Part shown: positions 1 to 6,336 of the stretch, in pieces
Layout of the letters: each line of letters opens with the position of its first letter
Position numbering within the stretch: the first letter of the stretch is position 1
From: TMED26 sp002694075
Lineage (GTDB): Bacteria; Pseudomonadota; Alphaproteobacteria; Thalassobaculales; Thalassobaculaceae
DNA length: 18,530 bases
Direction: 5' to 3'
Assembly: GCA_036160575.1 (NCBI GenBank)
Contig: JAYYDT010000134.1
Location: 1-18,530, forward strand
Program-made: the position numbers and the translations under genes
The notes under the pieces: model-generated
What the model was told of the DNA's origin: nothing
Seen by the model: only the letters and a program-made list of their open reading frames with translations
Database searches by the model: none

Positions 1-140
1 CCGGTGCCATGGGCATCCCCACCCTCGACGGCATGGGCGCCGACGGCGATGGCGCCCACACCCTGCATGAGCATATCCTGGTTTCGTCCCTCGCGCCGCG
101 GGCCAAAACCTGGATCAAGCTTTATGAACGCCTGACGTGA
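1..140 (+). CDS. M20 family metallopeptidase, C-terminal fragment
   Basis: This is the last 45 codons of a gene that begins before the window; the reading frame starts at base 3 and stops with TGA at 138-140. The residues run G-A-M-G-I-P-T-L-D-G-M-G-A-D-G-D-G-A-H, then an alternating hydrophobic tail ending ERLT. The 'PTLDGMGxxGxGAHxxxE' block resembles the C-terminal metal-binding segment of M20 peptidases of the glutamate carboxypeptidase / carboxypeptidase G2 type, in which the His is a zinc ligand. Such enzymes remove C-terminal glutamate or hydrolyse related amide bonds with two zinc ions. Its stop codon overlaps the GTG start of the next gene (GTGA), so the two are probably translationally coupled. 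The substrate cannot be judged from this fragment. Confidence 0.75.
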   Translation, partial: GAMGIPTLDGMGADGDGAHTLHEHILVSSLAPRAKTWIKLYERLT

Positions 141-1099
141 AAGCACGCGCCCTGCCGCTGATGGCGGTGGTGCTCTGGGCGACGACGGCTCTCGCCGCGC
201 CGGCGGAATGGCGCGGGGAATGGCCGAACACAGATTTTTCGCGCCATAGCGTCGATTACGCCGAAATCATCAGCGGCGGGCCACCGCGCGACGGCATCCC
301 GGCGATTGACGCGCCGCGCTTCAAAGCCTTGGACGCGGTCGACCTGGCCGATAGCGCACCGGTCATCGGGCTCACCGTCAATGGCGACAGCCGCGCCTAC
401 CCGCTTGGCATTTTAACCTGGCACGAGATCGCCAATGACACGGTTGGCGAGGTCCCGGTCGCGGTCACCTATTGCCCGCTGTGCAACGCCGCCATCGTTT
501 TCGACCGGCGCGTCGGCGGCCAGGTGCTGTCGTTCGGCACCACCGGCAAGCTGCGCCATTCGGATCTCGTCATGTATGACCGCCAAAGCGAAAGCTGGTG
601 GCAGCAGTTCACCGGCGCGGCGATTGTCGGCGCGCGCACCGGCACGGTTTTGGAAACCCTGCCGGCGCGGTTGGAATCCTTCGCCGATTTCCGCCGCCGG
701 GCGCCCGATGGCAAGGTCTTGGTGCCCACTGATCCGGACCTACGAGACTATGGCAAGACCCCCTATGTCGGCTATGACAGCGCCGGTTTCCCGTTCCTGT
801 TTCGTGGCGAGGTGCCGGGCGGCGTGGCGCCGCTTGGCCGGGTGATCGTGATCGGCGACCGAGCCTGGACATTCGACCTGTTGCGGGCGCGGGGCCGGGT
901 GGAGGTCGACGACCTGGTGCTGACCTGGCGGGCCGGGCAGAGTTCGGCCCTCGACACCCGTCGCATCGCCGACGGCCGCGATGTCGGCGGCGTGATCGCC
1001 CAGCGGCGCGTCGACGGCACCCTGGTCGACACCGACCATCACATTACTTTCGCCTTCGTGTTCTTCGCCTTTCAGCCGGACGGGCGCTTTTTCCAATGA
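137..1099 (+). CDS. DUF3179 domain-containing secreted protein
   Basis: A 320-residue protein with an N-terminal signal peptide: K2/R4, a hydrophobic stretch to about residue 20 and an A-L-A-A-P cleavage region, so it is probably periplasmic. Most of the chain matches the DUF3179 family as I know it, including WHEIAND at 95-101, the hallmark T-Y-C-P-L-C-N at 111-117 with two Cys, FGTTGKLRHSDLVMYDRQSESWWQQF around 133-158, and P-T-D-P-D-L-R-D-Y-G-x-T-P-Y near 197-212. The biochemical role of DUF3179 is not established; the conserved CxxC-like pair could bind a metal or take part in thiol chemistry, which is inference. GTG is chosen as start because it overlaps the TGA of the upstream M20 gene and directly begins the signal peptide. 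The stop lies 4 nt from the stop of the convergent metal-sensor-like gene. Confidence 0.85.
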   Translation: MKARALPLMAVVLWATTALAAPAEWRGEWPNTDFSRHSVDYAEIISGGPPRDGIPAIDAPRFKALDAVDLADSAPVIGLTVNGDSRAYPLGILTWHEIANDTVGEVPVAVTYCPLCNAAIVFDRRVGGQVLSFGTTGKLRHSDLVMYDRQSESWWQQFTGAAIVGARTGTVLETLPARLESFADFRRRAPDGKVLVPTDPDLRDYGKTPYVGYDSAGFPFLFRGEVPGGVAPLGRVIVIGDRAWTFDLLRARGRVEVDDLVLTWRAGQSSALDTRRIADGRDVGGVIAQRRVDGTLVDTDHHITFAFVFFAFQPDGRFFQ

Positions 1100-1103
1100 C
1101 CGT

Positions 1104-1625
1104 TTAGTCGTCGGAATTCGCCTCATCGAAACGCCGCCACCAATGGCGATGGTGGCTCGGCGCGCCACGGCGCCCACCGACCGCGGCCATCAGTTGACGG
1201 CGCTGGTCCGGGCTTAGATCGGCCACGGTGTCGACCATCACCTCATGGATGCGGGCTTGCAAGGCGTCGTGATGAGCGCGCAAGGTGGCCAAGGCGGCGG
1301 TGTAGCGCGCGCGGTCGAACGGCTCGGCGCCGAGGGCGGCCCGCAATTCACCCCGCAAAGATTTAATTTCGGCGACCAGCGGTTTCATTTCGGCGCGATG
1401 GCGCCGCCAATTGACGGCGAAACGGTCCATGCCCTCCGAGCCCAAACCGGCGCGCAGCCAGCGCGGCGTCGCCGCTGTCGAACCGGCGCCCCACGACCAG
1501 ATAGCGAACGGGCCGCCGCGCGGGGCGGCGCCGACCATCCAGCCGATCAAAAACATATTGACGGCCAACGAGGCGACCAGGCCGCCCAGCAGCCAGCGCC
1601 GCCGACGCGGTTTTATCTCGCTCAT
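1104..1625 (-). CDS. periplasmic heavy-metal-sensor-like (CpxP/CnrX-type) membrane-anchored protein
   Basis: A 173-residue protein starting MSEIKPRRRR, followed by one membrane segment at about 11-33 (WLLGGLVASLAVNMFLIGWMVG). The rest lies outside the membrane by the positive-inside rule. Residues about 64-150 are charged and helical with a repeating FAVNWRRHRAEMKPLVAEIKSLRGELRAAL pattern and an LSPDQRRQLMAAV segment, which is typical of the CpxP/Spy/CnrX (Metal_resist) fold. The C-terminus is His/Trp-rich (SHHRHWWRR). CnrX-like proteins sense metals and release a sigma factor through the anti-sigma factor; that role is inferred here from the neighbours. ATG at 1625 is chosen because it forms an ATGA overlap with the anti-sigma gene and has GGGAGGTG eight bases upstream. 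A longer start five codons earlier is less likely. It is the last gene of the four-gene unit. Confidence 0.75.
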   Translation of the reverse strand: MSEIKPRRRRWLLGGLVASLAVNMFLIGWMVGAAPRGGPFAIWSWGAGSTAATPRWLRAGLGSEGMDRFAVNWRRHRAEMKPLVAEIKSLRGELRAALGAEPFDRARYTAALATLRAHHDALQARIHEVMVDTVADLSPDQRRQLMAAVGGRRGAPSHHRHWWRRFDEANSDD

Positions 1626-2122
1626 CGGAGCACCTCCCATTCAATGTCGCCGGCGGCGGCGCTAATGCTGGCCTCGATCCAGGTGGCGGCGTCCGGCGGG
1701 TCGGCGACGCTGACCAGCGCGCCATCGCTGGCGCCGACCAGCGCGCCAAGCACAAAAGCCACCAGCCCGGCCGCCAGGGCCGCCCATGGGGGCGTGCCAA
1801 GGACGGCCGCCCACCGCACCACAGGCGATGGTCGCAGCGGGACGAGCACCGGGACAGATGCCGGAACGGGCGGCGGAACGGGCACGGCGGCGCGGCGCGC
1901 GCGGATCGCCGCCGCCAGTTGCGGGCCGGCCGGCGGCGGCCGGCTGGCGACCAGCGCCGCGTCCAGCTCGGCCGCCGCCGCCAATTCACGCGCGTACCGT
2001 GGATGGCGGCGCAGAAAGTCACGGGCCGCCGCCTGACTGTCGGCCGGCCAACGCGCCAGATCACCACCATAGGCGTCAACCAAACCGGTGAACCGCGCGG
2101 CGGTCATTCGTTGATCTTCCAT
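1622..2122 (-). CDS. probable anti-sigma factor (single-pass membrane protein)
   Basis: A 166-residue protein. Residues 8-60 form a cytoplasmic helical domain with 'RFTGLVDAYGGDLARWP' and 'AAARDFLRRHPRYARELAAAAELDAAL', a pattern common in alphaproteobacterial proteins encoded directly after ECF sigma factors. A proline-rich linker (about 81-100) leads to one membrane segment at about 103-132 and a short outer tail. There is no Cys in the protein, so it is not a zinc-containing (HxxxCxxC) anti-sigma factor. The gene begins 14 nt after the sigma factor stop, with a GGAG ribosome site, and its own stop overlaps the start of the metal-sensor-like gene. Function is inferred from topology and position; the sequence does not match any anti-sigma family strongly enough to name it. 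Confidence 0.65.
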   Translation of the reverse strand: MEDQRMTAARFTGLVDAYGGDLARWPADSQAAARDFLRRHPRYARELAAAAELDAALVASRPPPAGPQLAAAIRARRAAVPVPPPVPASVPVLVPLRPSPVVRWAAVLGTPPWAALAAGLVAFVLGALVGASDGALVSVADPPDAATWIEASISAAAGDIEWEVLR

Positions 2123-2136
2123 GCCGCACTCCTTCG

Positions 2137-2685
2137 CTATTCCACCAAATCTTTTCGCAAATCGCCAAGGACCACGCGGAGGCGCCGGCGGGCGCGCGCC
2201 AGCAACGATTCCAAGGCCGCGACCGAGACTTCCAAAATCGCCGCCGCCTCAGCCGCCGGCAACTCCTGATCGTGGACCAGAGCCAGCGCGGCGCGCTGGC
2301 GGGCCGGCAAAGCGGCGATTTCCCGCCGCAGCACCTCCGCCACTTCATTGGACTGGCGGCGCGCCTCCGGTCCGGGGCGATCTTCGACCAGAGTCACGCT
2401 GTCCAGATCGATATGGGGTTTGGCGGCACGCACCTGGTCCATCACCAGGTTATGAGCGATCCGCCACATCCAGGCCCGCGCCGGCGCCACCGCCCCGCGC
2501 CCGGCCGCCGCTCGCCAAATCCTGAGAAAACATTCCTGCGTCACATCATCGGCGGCGCTCGGCCCCAGCATGCGCCGGGCATAGCCGCCGATGGCCGAAA
2601 GATGGCGTTCCATGAACGTCTCAAACGCGTCGCCGTCGCCGACGGCGACGCGCGCCAACAAATCCTCATCCGAGGGATCGGCCAC
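2137..2685 (-). CDS. RNA polymerase ECF sigma factor (sigma-70 family)
   Basis: A 182-residue ECF sigma factor with only domains 2 and 4. Domain 2 carries DDVTQECFLRIWRAA (46-60), the core-binding helix, and WMWRIAHNLVMDQVR (72-86), the region that contacts the -10 element. Domain 4, about 126-170, contains LPARQRAALALVHDQELPAAEAAAILEVSVAALESLLARARRRLR, a helix-turn-helix for the -35 element. Start is GTG at 2685, preceded by a strong GGAGGG at the right distance. It follows the EF-hand gene by 44 nt and precedes the anti-sigma-like gene by 14 nt, so it is probably held inactive by that membrane protein and released by a periplasmic signal. No separate ECF-like promoter is visible in its 44-nt upstream gap, so co-transcription with the EF-hand gene is likely. 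Confidence 0.92.
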   Translation of the reverse strand: MADPSDEDLLARVAVGDGDAFETFMERHLSAIGGYARRMLGPSAADDVTQECFLRIWRAAAGRGAVAPARAWMWRIAHNLVMDQVRAAKPHIDLDSVTLVEDRPGPEARRQSNEVAEVLRREIAALPARQRAALALVHDQELPAAEAAAILEVSVAALESLLARARRRLRVVLGDLRKDLVE

Positions 2686-2729
2686 CTATTTCCCTCCGTT
2701 AAAACCAAGCCCCCGGCGATGGGGCGCCG

Positions 2730-3110
2730 TCAATCGTGGAGACGGTGGCGGCGATGAAAGACGCGATGGCCGGCGGCAAACTCGTTGGCGCTGATAGCCC
2801 CATCGCCATCGACATCGATCATCCTGTGCACCGCCTGACGCCGCGCGGCCAAGCGTTTTTCGCGATAGGTCTCCCATTCGGCCAGGCTGAGACCGCCATC
2901 GCCGTCACTGTCGGCGGCTTTGAAAACCGCCTGGACGGCGGCCGTGCGCTCGGCGCGGCTGAGGCGGCCGTCACCATCCTGGTCGAACTTTTTAATCATG
3001 TGGTCACGCCTCAGATCATGATATTCGCCGCCCCGTTTGCCGTGGGCAAGCGCGGGTCCGGCGACGGCGACAACGGCCAGAACGGCGGCAACCATCATTG
3101 ATTTGGTCAT
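2730..3110 (-). CDS. secreted EF-hand calcium-binding protein
   Basis: A 126-residue protein with a signal peptide (MTKSMMVAAVLAVVAVAGPALA, cleavage near 22). The mature part has three canonical 12-residue EF-hand loops: D43-E54 (DQDGDGRLSRAE), D67-E78 (DSDGDGGLSLAE) and D99-E110 (DVDGDGAISANE), each with Asp at 1, 3 and 5, Gly at 6 and Glu at 12, so all three should bind calcium. The tail is His/Arg-rich (GHRVFHRRHRLHD). The start has AGGAG seven bases upstream. It is the first gene of the unit encoding the ECF sigma factor and its probable regulators. A role as the periplasmic calcium-binding output or signal input of that system is inference. The odd number of EF-hands means the third motif lacks an intramolecular partner, unless the protein dimerises. 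Confidence 0.88.
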   Translation of the reverse strand: MTKSMMVAAVLAVVAVAGPALAHGKRGGEYHDLRRDHMIKKFDQDGDGRLSRAERTAAVQAVFKAADSDGDGGLSLAEWETYREKRLAARRQAVHRMIDVDGDGAISANEFAAGHRVFHRRHRLHD

Positions 3111-3151
3111 CGGTCACTCCTTTCGAAACACAGCCCCTCACGGGCGGTTAA

Positions 3152-3179
3152 GGAGACAACGCGCAAGTCTGGTGATTCC
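3152..3179 (-). promoter_or_regulatory. candidate ECF-type promoter upstream of the EF-hand/sigma operon
   Basis: Read on the minus strand, GGAATC (3179-3174) is followed, after 16 bases, by GTCTCC (3157-3152). A GGAA-type -35 box with a GTC-type -10 box at 16-17 bp spacing is the general form recognised by many ECF sigma factors, which often transcribe their own operon. The element lies about 40 bases ahead of the EF-hand start codon. The match is by eye to a degenerate pattern, so this is a hypothesis. Confidence 0.35.
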
Positions 3180-3240
3180 GTCGCGCGTGATGGTATTTTT
3201 TTGACCACGCGCATGATCAACCTTGCGAGGACCGCCACCC

Positions 3241-4410
3241 ATGACCGATGCCATCGTCGCCGCCTTCGAGGCCAGCGAATACGCCGGCCGCCTGGCCGCC
3301 TGCCGGCGGGCGCTGGCCGCCCGCGGCCTCGACGCCTTGCTGATCTTCGCTCAGGAAAGCCAGTACTATCTCTTCGGCTACGATGGCGGCGGTTATGTGT
3401 TTTTTCAATGCACCGTGCTGACCACAGACGCGGGGCCGAGCACCCTTCTCTGCCGGCGGCCCGACGTCGCCCAGGCGCGTGACACTTCGACGATTGAGGA
3501 GATCCGCGTCTGGCTCAACGCCGAGGACGCCGACCCCGCCGCCCAGTTGCGCGACATCCTGGCGGAAAAGGGCCTGACCGGCGCGCGCGTCGGCGTCGAG
3601 ATGGACAGCTACGGTCTGACCGGCGCCAATTGGGAAGCGGTGCGCGCCCGCGTTGGCGCCATCGCCCATTTGGAAGACGCCTCGGATCTCGTGCGCCGCC
3701 TGCGGCTGGTGAAATCACCGGCCGAATTGGCCCATATTCGCACCGCCGGTCGGCTGGCCGACGCCGCCGTCACGGCCGTCGCCGCCACCGCCGCGCCCGG
3801 CGTATTGGACGCCGAATTGGCGGCCGCCAGCCTGCGCGCCATGCTGGCCGGCGGCGGTGACGTGCCCCCGGCCGGCCCGTTGGTCAATTCCGGCCGGCGG
3901 GCGATCTATGGCCGCGGGATCGGCGGGCCGCGCCAACTGGACGCCGAAGATCAGGTGATGGTGGAATTGGCCGCCAGTTACCGCCGCTATACCTGCTGCA
4001 TCGAACGGCCGATCTTGATCGGCCGGCCCAGCCCGGCCCAGCACGCCATGTTCGCGGTCGTCAAAGAGGCGATGGCGGCGATGTTGGCGGCTTTCGTGCC
4101 GGGCGGAACGCTGGGGGCGGTCGACACCGCCCATCGCCAAGTGCTCGACGCCGCCGGCTACGGCGCCCACCGCTACGCCGCCTGCGGTTATTCCCTGGGC
4201 GCCACCTTCCGGCCCAGTTGGATGGATGTGCCGCCGATGATCTACGCCGGCAACCCGCTCATCCTGGAGCCGGGCATGGTGTTTTTCCCCCACGCCATGC
4301 TGGGCGACAGCGACAGCGGTCTGGCCTTTGGCCTGGGCGACAGCGTGGTGGTCACCGAGACCGGTTTCGAAAGCCTCAGCCAACTACCGCTGGACTGGAT
4401 TTTGAGGTGA
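3241..4410 (+). CDS. M24-fold hydrolase (creatinase / aminopeptidase P-like) with substituted metal site
   Basis: A 389-residue protein of two-domain creatinase/prolidase layout. The N-terminal domain (about 1-150) starts FEASEYAGRLAACRRALAARGLDALLIF and includes QESQYYLFGYDGGGYVFFQ; the C-terminal pita-bread domain spans about 160-385. By hand alignment to M24 motifs, all five usual metal ligands appear replaced: first Asp by E242 (VELAASY), second Asp by C253 (CCIER), His by Y317 (CGYSLG), Glu by H351 (GMVFFPH) and last Glu by G366 (LGDSVVV). This points to a metal-free enzyme like creatinase or the ectoine-hydrolase group rather than a peptidase. The substrate is unknown; a small amidic or guanidino compound is an inference. 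ATG 3241 has GAGGA about 9-13 bases upstream. A TTG six codons earlier is possible but adds a proline-rich start. Confidence 0.8.
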   Translation: MTDAIVAAFEASEYAGRLAACRRALAARGLDALLIFAQESQYYLFGYDGGGYVFFQCTVLTTDAGPSTLLCRRPDVAQARDTSTIEEIRVWLNAEDADPAAQLRDILAEKGLTGARVGVEMDSYGLTGANWEAVRARVGAIAHLEDASDLVRRLRLVKSPAELAHIRTAGRLADAAVTAVAATAAPGVLDAELAAASLRAMLAGGGDVPPAGPLVNSGRRAIYGRGIGGPRQLDAEDQVMVELAASYRRYTCCIERPILIGRPSPAQHAMFAVVKEAMAAMLAAFVPGGTLGAVDTAHRQVLDAAGYGAHRYAACGYSLGATFRPSWMDVPPMIYAGNPLILEPGMVFFPHAMLGDSDSGLAFGLGDSVVVTETGFESLSQLPLDWILR

Positions 4411-4414
4411 CCGG

Positions 4415-5206
4415 TTACACCCCGAAATTCCATTGCCGGCCGCCATCGACGGCTAGTTCGGCGCCGGTGACATAAGCGCCGGCGGGAGACACCAGATAGG
4501 CCACCGCGTTGGCGATTTCTTCGCCCTCGCCATAGCGGCCAAGGGGCACCTGCTGGCGAATTTCCTCGCCTCGGCCGCGGTCCTCGTAGAGTTTTTGCAC
4601 CCCCACCGTGCCGGCGATCGGTCCCGGCGAGATGAAATTGGCGCGAATGCCGTCACCGCCCCATTCCACCGCCAAGGCGCGCATCAGCGATTGAATGCCG
4701 GCCTTGGCCGCGCCGGCGTGAGCGGCGCCAGGCCAGCCACTGTTGGCACGGGTGGTGCTGATCGAGATGATCCGCCCGCCGGCCGGCGCCGCTTTCAAAT
4801 AAGGATAGGCGTGCCGGCAGCAATAAAACGTGCCGTTCAGGTCGATATCGATCACCGCCCGCCAGCCATTGGCCGACAGCTCGGCGGTCGGGCAAAAGAA
4901 ATTGCCGGCGGCGTTGTTGATCAGAATGTCGAGCCCACCATGCGTCTCGGCGACCTCGTCGATCACCGCCTTGACCATCGCGTCCTCGCGCACGTCCAAG
5001 CGTTTCCAGGCGATGTCGAGGCCGTCATCGGCGGCGAATCCGGCGGCGGCGGCGGCCAGGCTTTCGGGGTTGCGGCTGGCGATCACCACCTGGGCGCCCA
5101 ATTGCCCCAACCGTCGGCTGATCGCCTGACCGATCCCGGTCGCCCCGCCGGTCACCAGGGCGGTGCGGCCGGCCAGCAGATCCGGCTGAAAAAGTGTCTC
5201 GTCCAT
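4415..5206 (-). CDS. SDR family oxidoreductase, 2,4-dienoyl-CoA reductase-like
   Basis: A 263-residue short-chain dehydrogenase with the cofactor motif TGGATGIG (19-26) and an unusual NNAAGNF at 97-103. The block NNAAGNFFCPTAELSANGWRAVIDIDLNGTFYCCRHAYPYL and the later HAGAAKAGIQSLMRALAVEWGGDGIRANFISPGPIAGT resemble peroxisomal and mitochondrial 2,4-dienoyl-CoA reductases. As in those enzymes, the classical YxxxK is changed: K168 is present but Ala (A164) sits in the Tyr position. Such reductases use NADPH to handle double bonds of unsaturated acyl-CoA in beta-oxidation; acyl-CoA use is inferred. Start ATG 5206 has GGGAGG upstream; a TTG five codons earlier is rejected. It follows the MDR gene by 20 nt and is probably co-transcribed with it. 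Confidence 0.85.
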   Translation of the reverse strand: MDETLFQPDLLAGRTALVTGGATGIGQAISRRLGQLGAQVVIASRNPESLAAAAAGFAADDGLDIAWKRLDVREDAMVKAVIDEVAETHGGLDILINNAAGNFFCPTAELSANGWRAVIDIDLNGTFYCCRHAYPYLKAAPAGGRIISISTTRANSGWPGAAHAGAAKAGIQSLMRALAVEWGGDGIRANFISPGPIAGTVGVQKLYEDRGRGEEIRQQVPLGRYGEGEEIANAVAYLVSPAGAYVTGAELAVDGGRQWNFGV

Positions 5207-5226
5207 ATGCGCGCCTCCCAATGCCC

Positions 5227-6231
5227 TTAAACGGTGACCACGATTTTACCGAAATGGCCCTGCCCGGCCATGGCGTGAAACGCCGCCGGCGCTTGGTCGA
5301 ACGCGAAGGTTTGATCGATCACCGGGCTGATCCCATGCAGCGCGATGGCCCGGTTCATATCGGCGAACATGCGCCGCGAGCCGACATAGACGCCTTGCAA
5401 GTTAATCGATTTGCGCATCACCGCGGTGGGGTTGAACTGGCCACCGGCGAGGATCCCGATCAAGGCCACCGTGCCGCCCACCCGCGTCGCTTCGACCGAG
5501 CGGGCGACGGTGCCGGGGCCGCCGACCTCGACGGTGATGTCGACGCCCTGGCCGCCGGTCAGCGCGCGCACCGCGTCCTGCCATTCCGGCGTGCTCCGGT
5601 AGTTGATCGTGTGATGGGCGCCCATCGCGCGGGCGCGTTCCAACTTGGCGTCGGAAGAGGAGGTGATGATCACCTCGGCGCCGGCGGCGACGGCGAATTG
5701 CAAGGCGAAGATCGACACCCCACCGGTGCCCAACAACAGCACCTTGTCGCCGGCCTTCATGCCGCCGACCTCGACCAAGGCGCGCCAGGCGGTCAGAGCG
5801 GCGCAGGGCAGAGTCGCCGCCGCCGCCACGTCATAACCGACCGGCACCGGGATCACGCCGGCCGCCGACAACACCACCTGTTCGGCCAGAACCCCGTCAA
5901 GGGCGCCGCCAAGGGCGCTGTCCATGGCTTTTTGACTGATCCCGCCGTCGGCCCAGTCCTGGAAAAAGCACGAGGCGACACGATCGCCGACGGCGATCTC
6001 GTCGACCCCGGGCCCGACCGCCATCACCGTGCCGGCGCCATCGGAATTGGGCACCCGCGGATAGGGCAGATTGCGGCCGACCGGATCGCTGACGGTCATC
6101 AAATCGCGATAATTGAGGGCCGAGGCCTCGATCCGCACGGCGACCTGTCCCGGGCCGGGAGCGGCGGCCGCCACATCGGCCAAATGAAGGGCGTCAATGC
6201 CGCCGTCGGAGATGATTTGCCAAGCTTTCAT
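5227..6231 (-). CDS. zinc-independent MDR family NAD(P)-dependent alcohol dehydrogenase / quinone oxidoreductase-like protein
   Basis: A 334-residue medium-chain dehydrogenase/reductase. The N-terminal GroES-like domain has EASALNYRDLMTVSDPVGRNLPYPRVPNSDGAGTVMAVG, with N40-Y-R-D where zinc enzymes carry the catalytic Cys, so no catalytic zinc is expected. The Rossmann part begins around 145 with AWRALVEVGGMKAGDKVLLLGTGGVSIFALQFA (GTGGVS at 168-173). The C-terminus ends QGHFGKIVVTV, typical of the family. Members reduce quinones, enals or enoyl thioesters with NADPH, but the exact substrate is not visible. ATG 6231 has AGGAAAC upstream. It is the promoter-proximal gene of a two-gene unit with the dienoyl-CoA-reductase-like SDR, suggesting joint work on an unsaturated acyl or carbonyl substrate (inference). 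Confidence 0.87.
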   Translation of the reverse strand: MKAWQIISDGGIDALHLADVAAAAPGPGQVAVRIEASALNYRDLMTVSDPVGRNLPYPRVPNSDGAGTVMAVGPGVDEIAVGDRVASCFFQDWADGGISQKAMDSALGGALDGVLAEQVVLSAAGVIPVPVGYDVAAAATLPCAALTAWRALVEVGGMKAGDKVLLLGTGGVSIFALQFAVAAGAEVIITSSSDAKLERARAMGAHHTINYRSTPEWQDAVRALTGGQGVDITVEVGGPGTVARSVEATRVGGTVALIGILAGGQFNPTAVMRKSINLQGVYVGSRRMFADMNRAIALHGISPVIDQTFAFDQAPAAFHAMAGQGHFGKIVVTV

Positions 6232-6263
6232 GGCCTTGTTTCCTGTTTTGTTGCCCCTGTCTT

Positions 6264-6289
6264 ATAGCGCGCCGGCGCTATTCAGCGCC
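6264..6289. promoter_or_regulatory. overlapping inverted repeats in divergent control region (candidate operator)
   Basis: In the 105-bp gap between the divergent MDR and amidase genes, ATAGCGC (6264-6270) and GCGCTAT (6275-6281) form a perfect 7-bp inverted repeat around GCCG. The right arm is reused in a second repeat, GGCGCT (6274-6279) with AGCGCC (6284-6289). Three alternating half-sites in 26 bp suit a dimeric regulator bound between two divergent promoters. The regulator is not identified and no regulator gene lies in the window. Confidence 0.35.
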
Positions 6290-6336
6290 GCAAAATTACG
6301 CCATGCTGGCGGCCACACCGAAAAAGGAGATGGCAG

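Noticed and set aside
5194..6267. 357-codon plus-strand open frame opposite the MDR gene
   Set aside because: It is a shadow of the MDR gene; the product is His/Asp/Gly/Arg-rich with no domain, and its start lies within the neighbouring SDR gene leader.
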